A stretch of DNA of 64,000 nucleotides from contig OX336340.1 in the NCBI GenBank assembly GCA_946902875.1, forward strand, positions 8,019,739-8,083,738. Reading direction: 5' to 3'. The DNA is from Nematopogon swammerdamellus. Its lineage: Eukaryota > Arthropoda > Insecta > Lepidoptera > Adelidae. A program made the translations under genes and the position numbers. Shown piece by piece: positions 44,080-56,199 of this stretch; positions within the stretch are counted from its first letter, which is position 1, and each line of letters opens with the position of its first letter. Below the pieces are notes generated by a model, which was not told the DNA's origin, did no database searches, and worked only from the letters and a program-made list of their open reading frames with translations.

Positions 44080-45393
44080 TGTATGTACTATATATTCGAC
44101 GCCGAATGCCGCCTTCGCACATACGCGAAAGTCCTGTACAGCGGACCAGGCACCACCGGAAATTTTCCGGCGCTATCTGATTGTGCTCGCGACCGTTTGT
44201 CACCGCGTAAGCCCGGATTTAACGTCCATCCGGAGACACGGAATACCGACCGACAGACGGTGGAAGCACATAATATGTCCATAGAAAACTTTACGACACA
44301 AAAGCAACATTGCAATGTTTTCACATTCGTTGCGCTCAAGTTTTTTTATTTGATTTGATTTAAAAGTAAATATCGGTATAGCAATTTTAGTACCCACTGG
44401 CCCGCTAGAGGCGCTTCATCTTTTCTCCATACAAATATTTACTTACTTGCACACAACGAGATCTGAAAAAATCTCATATTTCGAAGAAAAAATAAGACCT
44501 TCGCCGACTAGGCACGAACTTTTAAATTTTTCAGATTGAGTTACCAGTTTGTTGACACCTATAATACATTTAATGGAAAATGTGTGAATTGGCTGTCAAG
44601 CGAAGTCAATCACCCATTTTTTGACGTTGTAATATAAATTGGCAAGAGCATTCTGTTGACGAGGGTAAAAGATAATGATATTAATGTTCGAAACATCAAT
44701 ATTTTGGAAATATCTTTCTACACCAAGTCTAACATCAACACTGTTAAATTTCCAATTCGTACACATACCCACTATCTCTTATACCCACATACTCGTATTA
44801 GTGTGATATTCGCATTGCACTGAAAACAATCTAGCATATATCCTAATAAGATGTAATTTGAAACCTGGTTAACAGAGACTTAGCAGTGAAGTTGGAATCT
44901 ATCGCTGAAATTCACTGCACTGCATTCTGCCGTATTGTCAGTACTAATATGTATTCTGTGGTATTGTCCCGCAGTTGCAGCGCACAATTAGGTACATCTT
45001 CACTTGCAAGTTCCAACGTTTCAAAAGGCTGGCAAGATGGCCGGGAGTGCGCACGCGCCCATCCCTACGCTACCGCCAATCCTATACAGAATTGCGGCTA
45101 CATGTACTTACTTACTTGCGATAATGATCATCATTGAATAAGCGTAGCGCGGAACCTCGCGGTGGAGAAGTATTTTATTGACTGTCTTTATGTATTTGTC
45201 TTGATTTGATTGTCTTTATTTATATAGTTGATTAGACTATTCTTCCCATACCGATTCTTTATAGAAATATATAATAATAACAAACCTGTATAAATTGCCA
45301 ATATATAGTAAAATAGTATAATCTCGTATAGTGCCGCAGAGCAGAGTGATCCAATACAGAAGATGTCAAAGTGAATGGCTGCTCATTTGCCGC
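44080..45393. other. No gene recognised
   Basis: 44085-44280 is GC-richer and open in two frames but matches nothing I know. The rest is AT-rich. 45340-45393 is the left flank of the Transib element. Confidence 0.3.
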
Positions 45394-46606
45394 CGCCGCA
45401 CTCTGGTTCGATACCTACCAAACGTGGACATCCACACTTTTTTTCGAATTTCGAATTTTTTTTTGCGGAATCTTATATGTCGACTAAATACAAGGTGCTT
45501 TTATTATCTCGTGATTTTCTATCAAGTTGACGGTTACGGAGATAATCGACCGAATCTGATTTCGTTGTTTGGAAATAGACACTTTTTATTAAATTTCTCG
45601 AAATGTTAAAATTTGTTAGAGTAGTGAGTTATATAAGCGTATTCTACACATGAGCTCCGACACGACTGTAAAAAAAACTCATCCCGCTACGTCCCGCTTT
45701 TCGTTTTATTTACATTTTAATTTTTTTTTCTTGCTTATTTTGAAAATAAAAATAAAATACCATAGTGTGCCTTCGTTACCAAACGAGTAATCCATTTGCA
45801 AAAGTCAATGCTTAACTTTAAAGTTAAATAAATAAAATAAGTCAATTTTGTGTCAAACTATAAAAATAAAGCACTCTGTAAACCCAATTTTTCGAGTAAA
45901 AAAGTGGTAATAATGTGCATATTACTTGTATTTTGTATTCTATTGTAACAAAATCTACTAGAAATATTGAAACGTACAACATAATGTACTTTCCATGGAT
46001 TTTTATAACGAAACATTACCTACTACACGAAAACAGATCGTATAAAACGTAAAAACTTTTAAAAATTATTAATCATCCAGAATCATTCGTTTATTTCGTA
46101 TCTATCCTTAAAACTGCGGCATGCCTGAGTATGCCGATACACGAAATGAATACACAGACGCGTAATAATGTATGTAGTTACATCTATCCTCTAAACTGTG
46201 GCATGTCTGAGTATGTCGATACTCTTTAAAATTCTGATATTACATTATATTTACTCATTACGTTTGTATCAAATTTCATAATTCATTATATCAAAACAGC
46301 TACAGGTCCGGGGCCTTGACTTGAGGAATTATTGCCGAAAATATACTGTACATTTATTTATTCTTATGTTGTCTTACATTTAAGAGTATCGTCATTTGTC
46401 ATTTGTATAGAAATTTATAAACTCATCACTCATTTGTAAAATTACACTTCTTGAGCAGAGCGAAGCGGCAACGTTGCATGAACGGTACAGTTAATCTATG
46501 ATACAACTAGTTCGTTAATTATATTATGTAACTCGCTCGTTAAATTTTTGGGGAAGATTTAGTTATGAATTACAGTAGTCAATTAAATTATATTAATGAA
46601 AACGAG

Positions 46607-47048
46607 TACCGTGTGGGGCCGGTACTTAAAAAGAATAGCCCAACTGCATCTCTCCCCGTGAATGTCGTAAGAGGCGACTAAGGAATAAAGACAAGATACT
46701 GCGCTAAAGGGCGACAGGATAGCCACTTCTCACCTTGGCGCAGTCCTTCCACCTAGTCATTCAGCATGTGGGTTCTTCGTGCCTTACTTGCTGCTTTATA
46801 GTTGTATTGTATTGTATTGTTTATTGATCATTCATACAGCAGTTAGACTGCGCTCGAACTTGTCACAATTTGTTCTATCTTGTCCGCATACTGTGCTAAG
46901 CGTGGTGGTCGGTGTTGTGCTGTAATTTACCAGAGTCCTTATAGCACAACACCGATTACTCTGCTTACCCTGATTGTCGGGTTACAGCGTGTGTTATGTA
47001 TGTATGTATGTATGTATGTATGTATATATGTATGTATGTATGTATGAG
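46607..47048 (+). mobile_element. Composite retroposon inserted in left Transib arm
   Basis: The opposite arm is continuous at the matching site, so this 442-bp block is an insertion. It starts with the SINE head TACCGTGTGGGGCCGGTAC..GTCGTAAGAGGCGACTAAGG, switches to a different body (GCGCTAAAGGGCGACAGGAT), then a TTGTATTGTATTGTTTATTG tail-like segment, and ends in a (TATG)n microsatellite at 46996-47046. GAG occurs at both edges. Confidence 0.65.
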
Positions 47049-47263
47049 TTTCTTTCTTTAGAATGCATGCAGTATAGCAATCAGTTTCGCAGTTTATATA
47101 ACTTACAACTGCTACTCATACCAAATTACCAAATTATACAAACTCAAAACAATCTAGCACATCAGGTTGTGAACTTAGATCAATAAATTCTACTTCTTGA
47201 ATTTCTTTTTCCCCAAGTGGTTAGATCAAGAGAGATCGAACCTCTTCTGGCAGTACTTTCGCA

Positions 47264-47838
47264 GTGTTTGTTTTTGACTTTTTGATTGACTTTGTGAAAC
47301 AGGGATCAGGGACGACAAACGACGGAAATACGGCTCGGCGCTTTGTCGATAATCCCACATTAAGTTCAGAGATTACAGGTATTCAAAGACTATCTACTAT
47401 TCTGATTAGTATTTCTAGTGGTCTGAATATACATATCGAGAAATTCCACGAATATGCCTTAGAAACTGCCAAGCTATTCGTAGCTTTGTATGGGTGGTAT
47501 CGCATGCCACTTAGCGTTCTCAAAAAGTTCTTATTCATGGCAGCGAAATAATTAATCGTTTGAATGTTATTCCTATAGGAATAGAACACCTATCGGAAGA
47601 GGCATCTGAGGCCCGGAATAAGGATTTCCGAAACTATAGAGAGTTTCGTTCTCGAAAAATCAGTAGACGCGCATCAATTCACGATATCTTGAATAACTTA
47701 TTGCTTTCATGTGATCCATACTTAACAACAATTGGTCCAAAAATGATTACAAACACTGCGAAAGTACTGCCAGAAGAGGTTCGATCTCTCTTGATCTCCA
47801 CTTGGGGAAAAATAAATTCAAGAAGTAGAATTTATTGA
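47264..47838 (+). pseudogene. Transib transposase, C-terminal region (frameshifted)
   Basis: The first frame, 47264-47551, reads GSGTTNDGNTARRFVDNPTL, HEYALETAKLFVALYGWYRM and PLSV. A one-base shift in an A-run near 47521 moves the sequence to the frame ending at 47838, with PIGIEHLSEEASEARNKDFR and NYREFRSRKISR. The SEEASEARNKDFR..R....RK segment corresponds to the RAG1/Transib block holding the third catalytic acidic residue, kept here as Glu. The two upstream catalytic Asp residues and the N-terminal two-thirds are absent, so it is inactive. The closing codons (TAKVLPEEVRSLLIST) lie in the inverted-repeat arm and therefore occur twice. Confidence 0.75.
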
Positions 47839-47892
47839 TGTAAGTTCACAACCTGACGTGCCAGATTGTTTTAAGTTTGTATAATTTGGTAT

Positions 47893-48050
47893 CTCACCTA
47901 GTCCTTTTTCCTTTGTCTCAGGAGCCGCCTTATTCCTGAAATGATTGCTCTATTTGCAACATCCTTTCCCTTTATTAATCCATTCATCCTGATGGGGAGG
48001 AAGTAGCAAGCTTTCCCAAGAGTATAAGTTCATACTCGAGCCCTCCCCGT
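47893..48050. other. 158-bp segment present only in right Transib arm
   Basis: Between GGTAT and GAGTAGC the right arm carries CTCACCTAGTCC to CCCTCCCCGT, absent from the left arm (CTACTCATACC). It could be an insertion here or a deletion from the other arm. No target duplication is clear. Confidence 0.5.
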
Positions 48051-49334
48051 GAGTAGCAGTTGTAAGTTATATAAACTGCGAAACTGATTACTACACTGCA
48101 TGCATTCTAAAGAAAGAAACTCGTTTTCATAAATTTAATTTAATTGACTACTATAATTCATAACTAATGTGATATTCCCCAAAAATTGAACGAGCGAGTT
48201 AAATAATATAATTAACGAACTAGTTGTATCATAGATTAACTGTACCATTCATGCAACGTTGCCGCTTCGCTCTGCTCAAGAAGTGTAATTTTACAACTGA
48301 GTGATGAGTTTATAAATTTCTATACAAATGACATGACGATACTCTTAAATGCAAGACAACATAAGAATAAATAAATGTACAATATATTTTCGTCAATAAT
48401 TCCTCAAGTCAAGGCCCCTGACTTGTAGCTGTTTTGATATAATAAATTATAAAATTTGATACACACGTAATGAGTAAATATAATGTAATATCAGAATTTT
48501 ATAGAGTATCGACATACACAGGCATGCCACAGTTTTGAGGATAGATGTAACTACATACATTATTACGCGTCTGTGTATTCATTTCGTGTATCGGCATACT
48601 CAGGCATGCAGCAGTTTTAAGGATAGATACGAAATAAACGAATGATTCTGGATGATTAATTATTTTTAAAAGTTTTTACGTTTTATACGATTTGTTTTCG
48701 TGTAGTAGGTAATGTTTCGTTATAAAAATCCATGGAAAGTACATTATGTTGTACGTTTCAATATTTCTAGTACATTTTGTTACAATAGAATACAAAATAC
48801 AAGTAATATGCACATTATTACCACTTTTTCACTCGAAAAATTGGGTTTACAGAGTGCTTTATTTTTTTAGTTTGACACAAAATTGACTTATTTTATTTAT
48901 TTAACTTTAAAGTTAAGCATTGCCTCTTGCAAATGGATTACTCGTTTGGTAACGTAGGCACACTATGGTGTTTTATTTTTATTTTTAAAATAAGCAAGAA
49001 AAAAATATTTAAATGTAAATAAAACGAAAAGCGGGACGTAGCGGGATGAGTTTTTTTTACAGTCGTGTCGGGGCTCATGTGTAGAATACGTTTATATAAC
49101 TCACTACTCTAACAAATTTTAACATTTCGAGAAATTTAATAAAAAGTGTCTATTTCCATACAACGAAATCAGATTTCGTCGATTATCTCCGTAACCGTCA
49201 ACTTTATAGAAAATCACGAAAGAATAAAAGCAGCTTGTATTTAGTCGACATATAAGATTCTGCAAAAAAAAATTCGAAATTCGAAAAAAAGTGTACGTGT
49301 CCACGTTTGGTAGGTATCGAACCAGAGTGCGCCG

Positions 49335-51294
49335 CCCCGCTCCGCTTCGCCCACCAAATAAATACCTTGTCTCCGCCCATACGTAGTTCCGCCGTCAGAG
49401 AGATAGCGTAGAGCCTACTACCGCGACTACAACCGACCGGAAACTGAACCGCCGCCGCCGCCGCCGCCCGCGCCGCCGACAGACGGGAAACGGAATCATC
49501 CGAAATACGAATGGACAATGGACATCAACTATGTTCGAGTAGGTACTAGGTAGACAGTGGAACTTATATGGCTTATCCATCAAATCTCTGGGCAATATAT
49601 GAACGTGCATTATGTAGTTACAAATTTATACGATATGCAATAGTAATATCGATATATTTTATTGCAGTATACAATATTTCATGGTCTTTTCAGTCCCAAT
49701 GTTTAATTGATACCTTTTATTATGATTTTCTTGCTATCTGTGCTTTGATATGAATTAAAAGGAATAAAAAAAACGTTTAATTAAAACATTCGACAGTTTC
49801 TTTAGGCAGAAAATCGGCCTAGCAATACAGAGGGAATGCGGCTTCCATCATGGGGACTTTTCCAGCAGTCCCCATTTTGGAAGATTATTTCATTTTATAG
49901 TTTTTTCTTAATTCAGTTATATGCTTGTTATTGTTAAAATTGTATATGTATAAAATATGGATAAATAAATAATTAAGTATTTTAAGTGTAAGTATTAGTT
50001 TTGCTTGTTTGACTTTTAGAAGGTAAATAGTTACAACACTGATGTGTACCGAACAAGCTAAAAATATTATATATATGTATACATATAGTATGTAATATTC
50101 GATCTGAAGGTCCTATTCATTCATAACCCTTTGTATTCATACATTTACAGTTAATCAAGTCAATCGAAAAAAAAATCGCATGAAACAATCCAGGTGCTAA
50201 ATTTTTACGATTCCCATAAAGCACCAGCTTCGACTTACGTATTGAACATTCACCGGTAAATTAAATACAAGTGTGTGTAATAAATACAGGCAAAAGGCGG
50301 TCGAGTGACGGCACTAATCGGTTAAGATCGCGACCTTTGCGTGCCGAAGCGCCTGACTGCGCTCAGCCACGCAACACGCCGACACAACGTCTGGCTTATA
50401 TTGGCTATAGGAGCTCGGGGTTCATCATGTAAATTGGGAGTGCACGCCTTGAAATAAAAACCAACTCAATTAGCAACTGATTTCAGTAAAAAGAAAAGTT
50501 TTGCTTTAACAATTCATTGCAGAAAAGGCCGTTCGACTACAAGTGCGCTGTCAATGTTTTAAGTACCTAATCAAACACAGGTAATAATAAAATATTCTTT
50601 GTGGAACATTTTCGACATGAAATCGGTTGCATGAAAGTTGTTGAAACGCATGCAGACGTACAGGCTACTCGGAGGTAATTTGAATTCTATATTTTTTAAT
50701 GTGTCTTTCAAGCATGACGCAAATTTCAATAACGGTAGCTATTTTACGTTTTCGCGGCCGCAAAAATTTTACTAATAGCTCCCCGTTGGAATAATCCGCC
50801 AATGCTGTAGAATCTGCTTTTCAAGATAAATCTCTGAAACTATATAACACGCAGGATGTTACTGCACTATCTAGTGTCTCATATGTGGCGAAAATTTGGC
50901 GAATGTGAGAAGGTTCTACAATTGTGTTAGCACTTTTTGCCGTGACCACATAGGGTTAATTCTGTTGAGTGTGTTTACAAATAGTGGCTTATCCACTTAT
51001 GGCGGGACTGTGGGCCCATATATACAATAAAATCTCGTTTGACTAATTAGAATGAAACAGTGAGACATTCTAATGGCGCATGCGTCTTTAATTCGCTTTA
51101 CTGTATACGTCATGTCATGTGTGTGTCGTGGAAAATGTATTATTTTTAAAATTATATATTCTGGTGTGATTGATTACTGCAATAGTTGCAATCTGGAAGA
51201 CGATGCTAAGCAATAAAAAAAACTAGAAGTCGGTTAAAAATATCAATACTTTTCGTTGCAGACGAAGTTTTTTACTTTGATCGTATTGCACACT
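49335..51294. other. No gene recognised; GC pocket
   Basis: 49380-49500 is GC-rich with a CCG run at 49450-49470. A minus-strand frame beginning MSIRISDDSVSRLSA with a poly-Ala run reaches AAG|GTATTT, a weak donor, so a leader exon is possible but unsupported. The rest is AT-rich and blank. Confidence 0.25.
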
Positions 51295-51630
51295 TGTTTT
51301 TAGGTTTCCGTATCCATACGGAAGCCTATAACTAAGCCTGTCTGTCTGTCTGTCCGTCTGTCCGAGAGCTGTATCTCTTGAACGGTTATACATTTGCATT
51401 TGCCCGTAGACATATTCACAGAATATGTGTTATTATGGCCGATATAACAATAAATAATAAAAATAAGAAAAGTAAAAAACACAGGAGTTCCCATACAAGA
51501 AACTAAAAAGAGAATGCGCGCCATCAACTGAAAACCGTATGAAGCATTTTAAACTAATCATGAATTTTAACTAATATGAAGCATTTCATAAAACAGGCCA
51601 TAAATGGCGTGAGTGGCGCTGACCATGATG
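51295..51630 (-). repeat. GGTTCCGTA-type element, 5'-truncated
   Basis: It starts TTTTTAGGTTTCCGTATCC, has CTGTCTGTCTGTCTGTCCG, then TTATTATGGCCGATATAACA and GCGCCATCAACTGAAA, as in the copy at 22793. The GTGCGCGAG end is missing. Confidence 0.65.
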
Positions 51631-53083
51631 TAATTATGTATGTTGTAATGTTGATAAGATGTAATGTTTCGTAATTTCGTTGTATTTTTGGCCAAACCTT
51701 CCGCAAAACGAAGTTTGTACTTGGTCACTCTCTAATAGGTTCTTCCTAAAACTTAGATCCTGTGTGAGACACCGTACTACATACTTAGTAACCAAACTTC
51801 TCCACTTAGCTCAAGTCGCGGGCAATTACCTCCGGAAAACTTGTGTTTTTTCCAGAAGCCAACACGACCGGTAACCAGTACGGTAACGTTTCGACCCTCG
51901 ATTCCAAGTGTCTCCGAATGCGATGTGCACAAACAAAATTGTGTACCTACTTACAAACAAAACTGCGCTAATATGTGTGACGTAGTTGAGTGTTTGGATT
52001 ACGTACGTGTCGTCCGACTAAGCCTTGTAAAGTAACTATTAAATAATCTGTGGTAACGCTGAGATCACGTCACGTCCTGCGAACCACATGACGGCCTCTC
52101 ATGTGAGAGGTCGGAGGTTCGAAACCCAGGGCGGTTTCCGAATTTTCGAAGAATGTAGTCGTATGTATGGTGTTGCATCTCAATAAAGCACAAACAAGCT
52201 TTGCCATTTCCGCCGCGCCGTCGTCGCCATAAAGTTTTTTTTTGTTTTTTTTTTTTTAAGATGATGTACTTTCCTCAGATGCTAGAAAATCAAAGGGTCC
52301 TCGAACTTAGCGTTTGGATGAGTTTGCGTCATCGTGGTACCGAACTTGGATTCGCTGGTTGCCGTTGACGACATCGAGAGTCACTGCACGTCTCGCGGGG
52401 CGGGACTGGCGAGGGCGGGAGGGACACGAGCGGCGACGGCGGAGAAGGGAGAAGTGAAAAAAAAAGAAAATTTGCAAGGACAAGCTTAGCGGACAAAAAG
52501 CACCGAGGGATTATTCTGAATCGATTACGGTCGCTGGTTGTGAAAGCAAATTTATATAAAACCTTATAAAACCAATAGTTTGTCTTATGTGTGGTTTAGG
52601 TACGTTTTAAAAACTAATCGAACCGAAGCTTTATTAGTAGTACAAACAGCCAATAATGTATTGTTTGTGAAAGTGCTCCGATTGTACGTAAGTATGTATG
52701 TATCAACAAGGTCATAACAAAATTAAATTGTAAATAGTTCAAATGTACTGGTTATAAAAACAAAGCACTCGGTCTGTGTATAAATAATTAGATATACGTA
52801 AATCTCTGTAACGAATTCAAGGTAAACTATATTAACTACTGTTTTTTATTTACTTAAATGCAAAATTTAAGTATGGTACATAAGCTGTTCGTTCATAATC
52901 GAGTTTTACTTTTATATTTTGTTATGTAACGCTATGTTTTTTCGACTCGTTTGTATAGATGCTGAGCTATGAATTTTTGAGGGGTGCTTCGCTACCCCAC
53001 AGGAACAACATTTAAAACAATTAGCTCGGATTTACATAAAAGTGAAAACCAATTGAGTGTTTTCGTGTCGCAAAATCACTATA
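51631..53083. other. No gene; GC pockets and tRNA-like block
   Basis: GAGGTCGGAGGTTCGAAACCC at 52110-52130 is B-box-like and may be a SINE relic, but no tRNA cloverleaf forms. 52365-52460 is GC-rich without a supported exon. Confidence 0.25.
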
Positions 53084-53279
53084 AGTTCGTAAAATATAGC
53101 TTGATACGCGTGACAGATGTCATCGAGAACACCTCGCATGAAGTTCCGTATTTTTTTACAGTAAAATGCACGGAATACAACGTCATACTTTGTTGAAATG
53201 CCACTCTGACATCTGTCACGCATACAAAGAAATGTCACTCTGACAGCTGTCACGCGTATCAAGCTATATTTTACGAACT
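53084..53279. mobile_element. Foldback element with 39-bp arms
   Basis: AGTTCGTAAAATATAGCTTG..GATACGCGTGACAGATGTCA is mirrored at 53241-53279. The spacer contains a partial extra copy (CTCTGACATCTGTCACGCATAC) of the right arm. No clear target duplication. Confidence 0.55.
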
Positions 53280-53283
53280 ATAA

Positions 53284-54950
53284 GTAGAGGATTTATTTTA
53301 ATTACACTCGATAATATAGTAGGTAGGTTTAGGACAACAAACGATCAAACTACATATGCATACATAGGTACACGGTTGGTCGGAAAAAAGTTTTCATATA
53401 ACATAACGCCTGAATATAATCAAGAGGAATCAATCATTACTCAAAGACTAAGGGGCTGGTAAGTACTTCATATATAAAGCAAATTGATGTAAGATGATTG
53501 TAAACACATTAACTTGAAACAATAATAGATATAAGGATTTGGACGAGTATAAAATATATTATTTAATAATCATACCCGTAGAGAAATAAGAGTAATAACT
53601 AATAACAGAGCAAACTTCGGAGAATCACATTAATACGAAACTGATACAGGTATATTTATTGATTCGGACTGGGCCCTCTGTTGTGTTGGCAGTCGGAGCA
53701 CGTCTCGAGGCTCGCGAGATGGCGACGACGACGATATCAAAGTAAGATCAACAATTTTCACGGCTCCGCCGCACCGCGCCGCCGCCGCATCGCGCCGCCT
53801 CCGCTTCTTTCGTCTTCTTGGGGCGGAGGGCGGCGGCGGCGGCGGGAGAAAGAGATGTTTTAATAGATTTATACGACGACGTCAGCGGAATACATAAATT
53901 GTAGAGCATTAGCATTTTATTAGCGCAATAAAGAAAATAAAGGCGAGAATATGACACGAGAAGAGTGCGTGGTCCGCGCTTCAGAATGCGAGTGTGAGCA
54001 ATGTTATTTTAGGAGCAGTTACTGTGAGACAATATAAACTAAACTTGTTATCTTCTTCGTTTCTTTTCGGGTTTCAATTTTAACTGTTTATATGAGAATC
54101 GATATTTTTTATTTGGGTTTTTATTTTAGCAGGTTCGACTGCCTGAACTCAAGGTCGGAGACTCAACCTCAGCCAGCAGGAGTTCGACTCGAGGATTGGA
54201 AAACATCTTTGTCACGAGCTCATATTACACCATTGTTTGTGGGACTCATGAACTATTTGGAAAATCGCGGTAATAACACTAAAACTCTATTGCCGAAAGT
54301 ATACAAAGCGAGCGTGAAGAAGACGTTCAATGAACCAACAAGTCGCGAATGCTTAAAGAATCGATGATCCTTAAAATTAAAATGACAGCTGTCAAAGTTC
54401 CTTAAATGTACATTAATATCAGCGTGAAATAAACTTGAAGCGAACACAGAGATCTCGGTATCTTTAGTATATTTTCATATTATATAATGTGGTACGAGTG
54501 TTTATTCGTAAACATGGCTTAGGGTGGGTTGCACCAACTAACTTTTACGTTGAAAAACGTCAAATCCGTTTGTTATTAAATCTCAAGTCAAGCGAAAAAT
54601 GTGTTGAACCCGTAGACAGAAAAAATAGTTCTGGACTCCGCACTTCATACTTCAATTATTACTAAAACGAGACACCGTGGTTATGGTAGTGTGCGTATCG
54701 CGTAATACAGGACCGACCATCTCAAGAGATCGCAGTGATATTGTGTCATCCTTTTTCCACGCGCAGTAATCCCGTATCGCTTGCCTGCACGCTCCACGCA
54801 AACATTTACGTGTTCCAAAACAAGCGAATGTCGCACGTAGTCGATCGATAAATTGCCGCTTGCTTCAACGGCTCAAAACTATGGAGGTGGCTTTTTACTT
54901 CTTATTATTAAATTATTTATTAAAAACATTTATTGCAATTTTTTTCGTTT
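53284..54950. other. No gene recognised; CpG-rich pocket and a possible terminal exon
   Basis: 53675-53860 is very GC-rich. ATGGCGACGACGACG (53718) runs into AAA|GTAAGA, a donor-like site, on the plus strand. At 54131 a TTTTATTTTAGC acceptor-like site opens a frame to 54367, followed by AAATAAA at about 54427. Both could be exon pieces, but neither encodes anything recognisable. GGGTGGGTTGCACCAAC at 54521 resembles a common lepidopteran repeat end. Confidence 0.2.
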
Positions 54951-55213
54951 ATTTTTTTTTTATGGAAACTGACACGGTTGGCTACATCACCTACAACGTC
55001 CGTGAGGTCAGCCCATAACACCGGGTGAACTAGGTGCCATGTCAGTGCTTTCCCCTTCGATCGTGCCGGCTACACTGAACTGGTCGGAAAACACAAACTA
55101 TTTACATAGCCGTTTCAACCGACGTTTCATTCAGTGCGGTGGTACCAACCCGGGCGGGTTAGACCCTACCACCAAGTAAGATTAGGAGGGAAGGGACCTA
55201 CAGTTTTACGATT
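54951..55213 (-). repeat. SINE copy, 5S-headed type, 5'-truncated
   Basis: TTTTTTTTTATGGAAACTGACAC to GGAAGGGACCTACAGTTTTA. The GGGACCTACAG junction is the one found in 5S-headed copies, but the 5S part itself is lost. Confidence 0.65.
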
Positions 55214-56190
55214 TACATTTATTTGTGAAAGAAAATCTATGGATGATGAGTGAATTATTTTATAAAAATTTCAAACGCATTTGTCAATTTATGTCGACTT
55301 TAGACGTGTCTTATATCACTTGCAACTAAAATCACCTAAAATTTGACAGACGTGCTTAAATTAAGATTATTAAATCATTCGTTCATCTCCTGTCTTTCTT
55401 TCTCAAAATGACAATAATGACAGGAATATCAAAATTTTAGCTTTAATAGTGTGAAGTGTCTACTAGAAATAAAGCCAATATGTTACTAACATTAAAAACA
55501 CAGACCAAGTTGACCAACCCACAAACCGAGGGTTCCGCACAAATACGACGGGGGCGTGGCTTTGAAGTGGGGAAGTTTGCTAGCAAATTGCTAGTAAGCT
55601 TATTGTGTAGACTGAAGTTAAAAAATAAATTTTAGTGAAATAATGTTTTGCCGGACGCGTAGTTTATTTAGTTTACTTAAAAGAAGAAACAGGTTTCCAT
55701 ACAACTTTTAATTTTTAATCTTTCATGCAAAATTAAAACTTTACTTTTTTTAACTACAAAAACATTGATTTTGAATAGACATGTATGCACAAACGACACG
55801 GGCTGCCTCGACATGGTCCCTATTAGGTTACGGTTAATTTATAGAAGATGCGGAGCGTAGTGACGCATCTTCTATAAATTAACCTTGATAATTTTTTTTG
55901 AACCACCAAACTGGTTATAAAAAGAAAAACATTTCTCACCTCCACTCATCACCTTTTTGATACATAAATATATTACAAACAAACTTAATTTTGCAGTCAA
56001 CCTAAATAATAATTTCTCACTAACTATTTAAACGAGACCAGTTTTAATATTTTCGTATTCCTCCCTTTGATGTTAACTTTTTTGAACCACTTGTCATATA
56101 CGTTTCATAAAGCAAATAAATATGTTATTCAAAATCTGTAAGAATCAAACAAGAACCAACCAAGAAAGAAACACGTAAATTTCTTGTGCA
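55214..56190. other. No gene; one hairpin inside
   Basis: AT-rich. A scrap CCGAGGGTTCCGCAC at 55527 is from the GGTTCCGTA repeat. The hairpin at 55832 is listed separately. Confidence 0.3.
55832..55884. repeat. Perfect 21-bp hairpin
   Basis: GGTTAATTTATAGAAGATGCG and its exact inverse (55864-55884) flank an 11-base loop. It is the size of a micro-foldback element or a structured RNA; flanks show no obvious duplication. Confidence 0.55.
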
Positions 56191-56199
56191 CCTAAGTCC

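Larger units (their letters stand above)
45399..49329. mobile_element. Giant foldback Transib (RAG1-related) element
   Basis: Both ends read inward CACTCTGGTTCGATACCTAC. The 5-bp flanks are CGCCG on both sides (45394-45398 and 49330-49334). Transib transposons are known for CAC-starting termini and 5-bp CGNCG target duplications. The arms 45399-47271 and 47749-49329 are inverted copies of about 1.42 kb once later insertions (46607-47048 left, 47893-48050 right) are removed, and look roughly 95 percent identical in the parts compared by eye. The unique centre, about 480 bp, encodes the transposase C-terminal region, whose last codons and 3' flank are duplicated into the left arm. This differs from ordinary Transibs, whose terminal repeats are tens of bases. 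Confidence 0.8.

Noticed and set aside
43838..44284. 148-codon plus-strand ORF
   Set aside because: It is antisense to the mariner transposase and crosses the element boundary.
45331..45609. ORF pair (also 49119-49304) with shared peptide FFRISNFFLRNLICRLNT
   Set aside because: The similarity arises because both lie in the inverted Transib arms; it is non-coding terminal sequence.
46974..47186. ORF encoding CYVCMYVCMYVYMY
   Set aside because: It is a TATG microsatellite translation inside a retroposon insertion.
52083..52140. Possible tRNA gene (GGTTCGAAACCC B box)
   Set aside because: No A box at proper spacing and no cloverleaf; at most a SINE relic.
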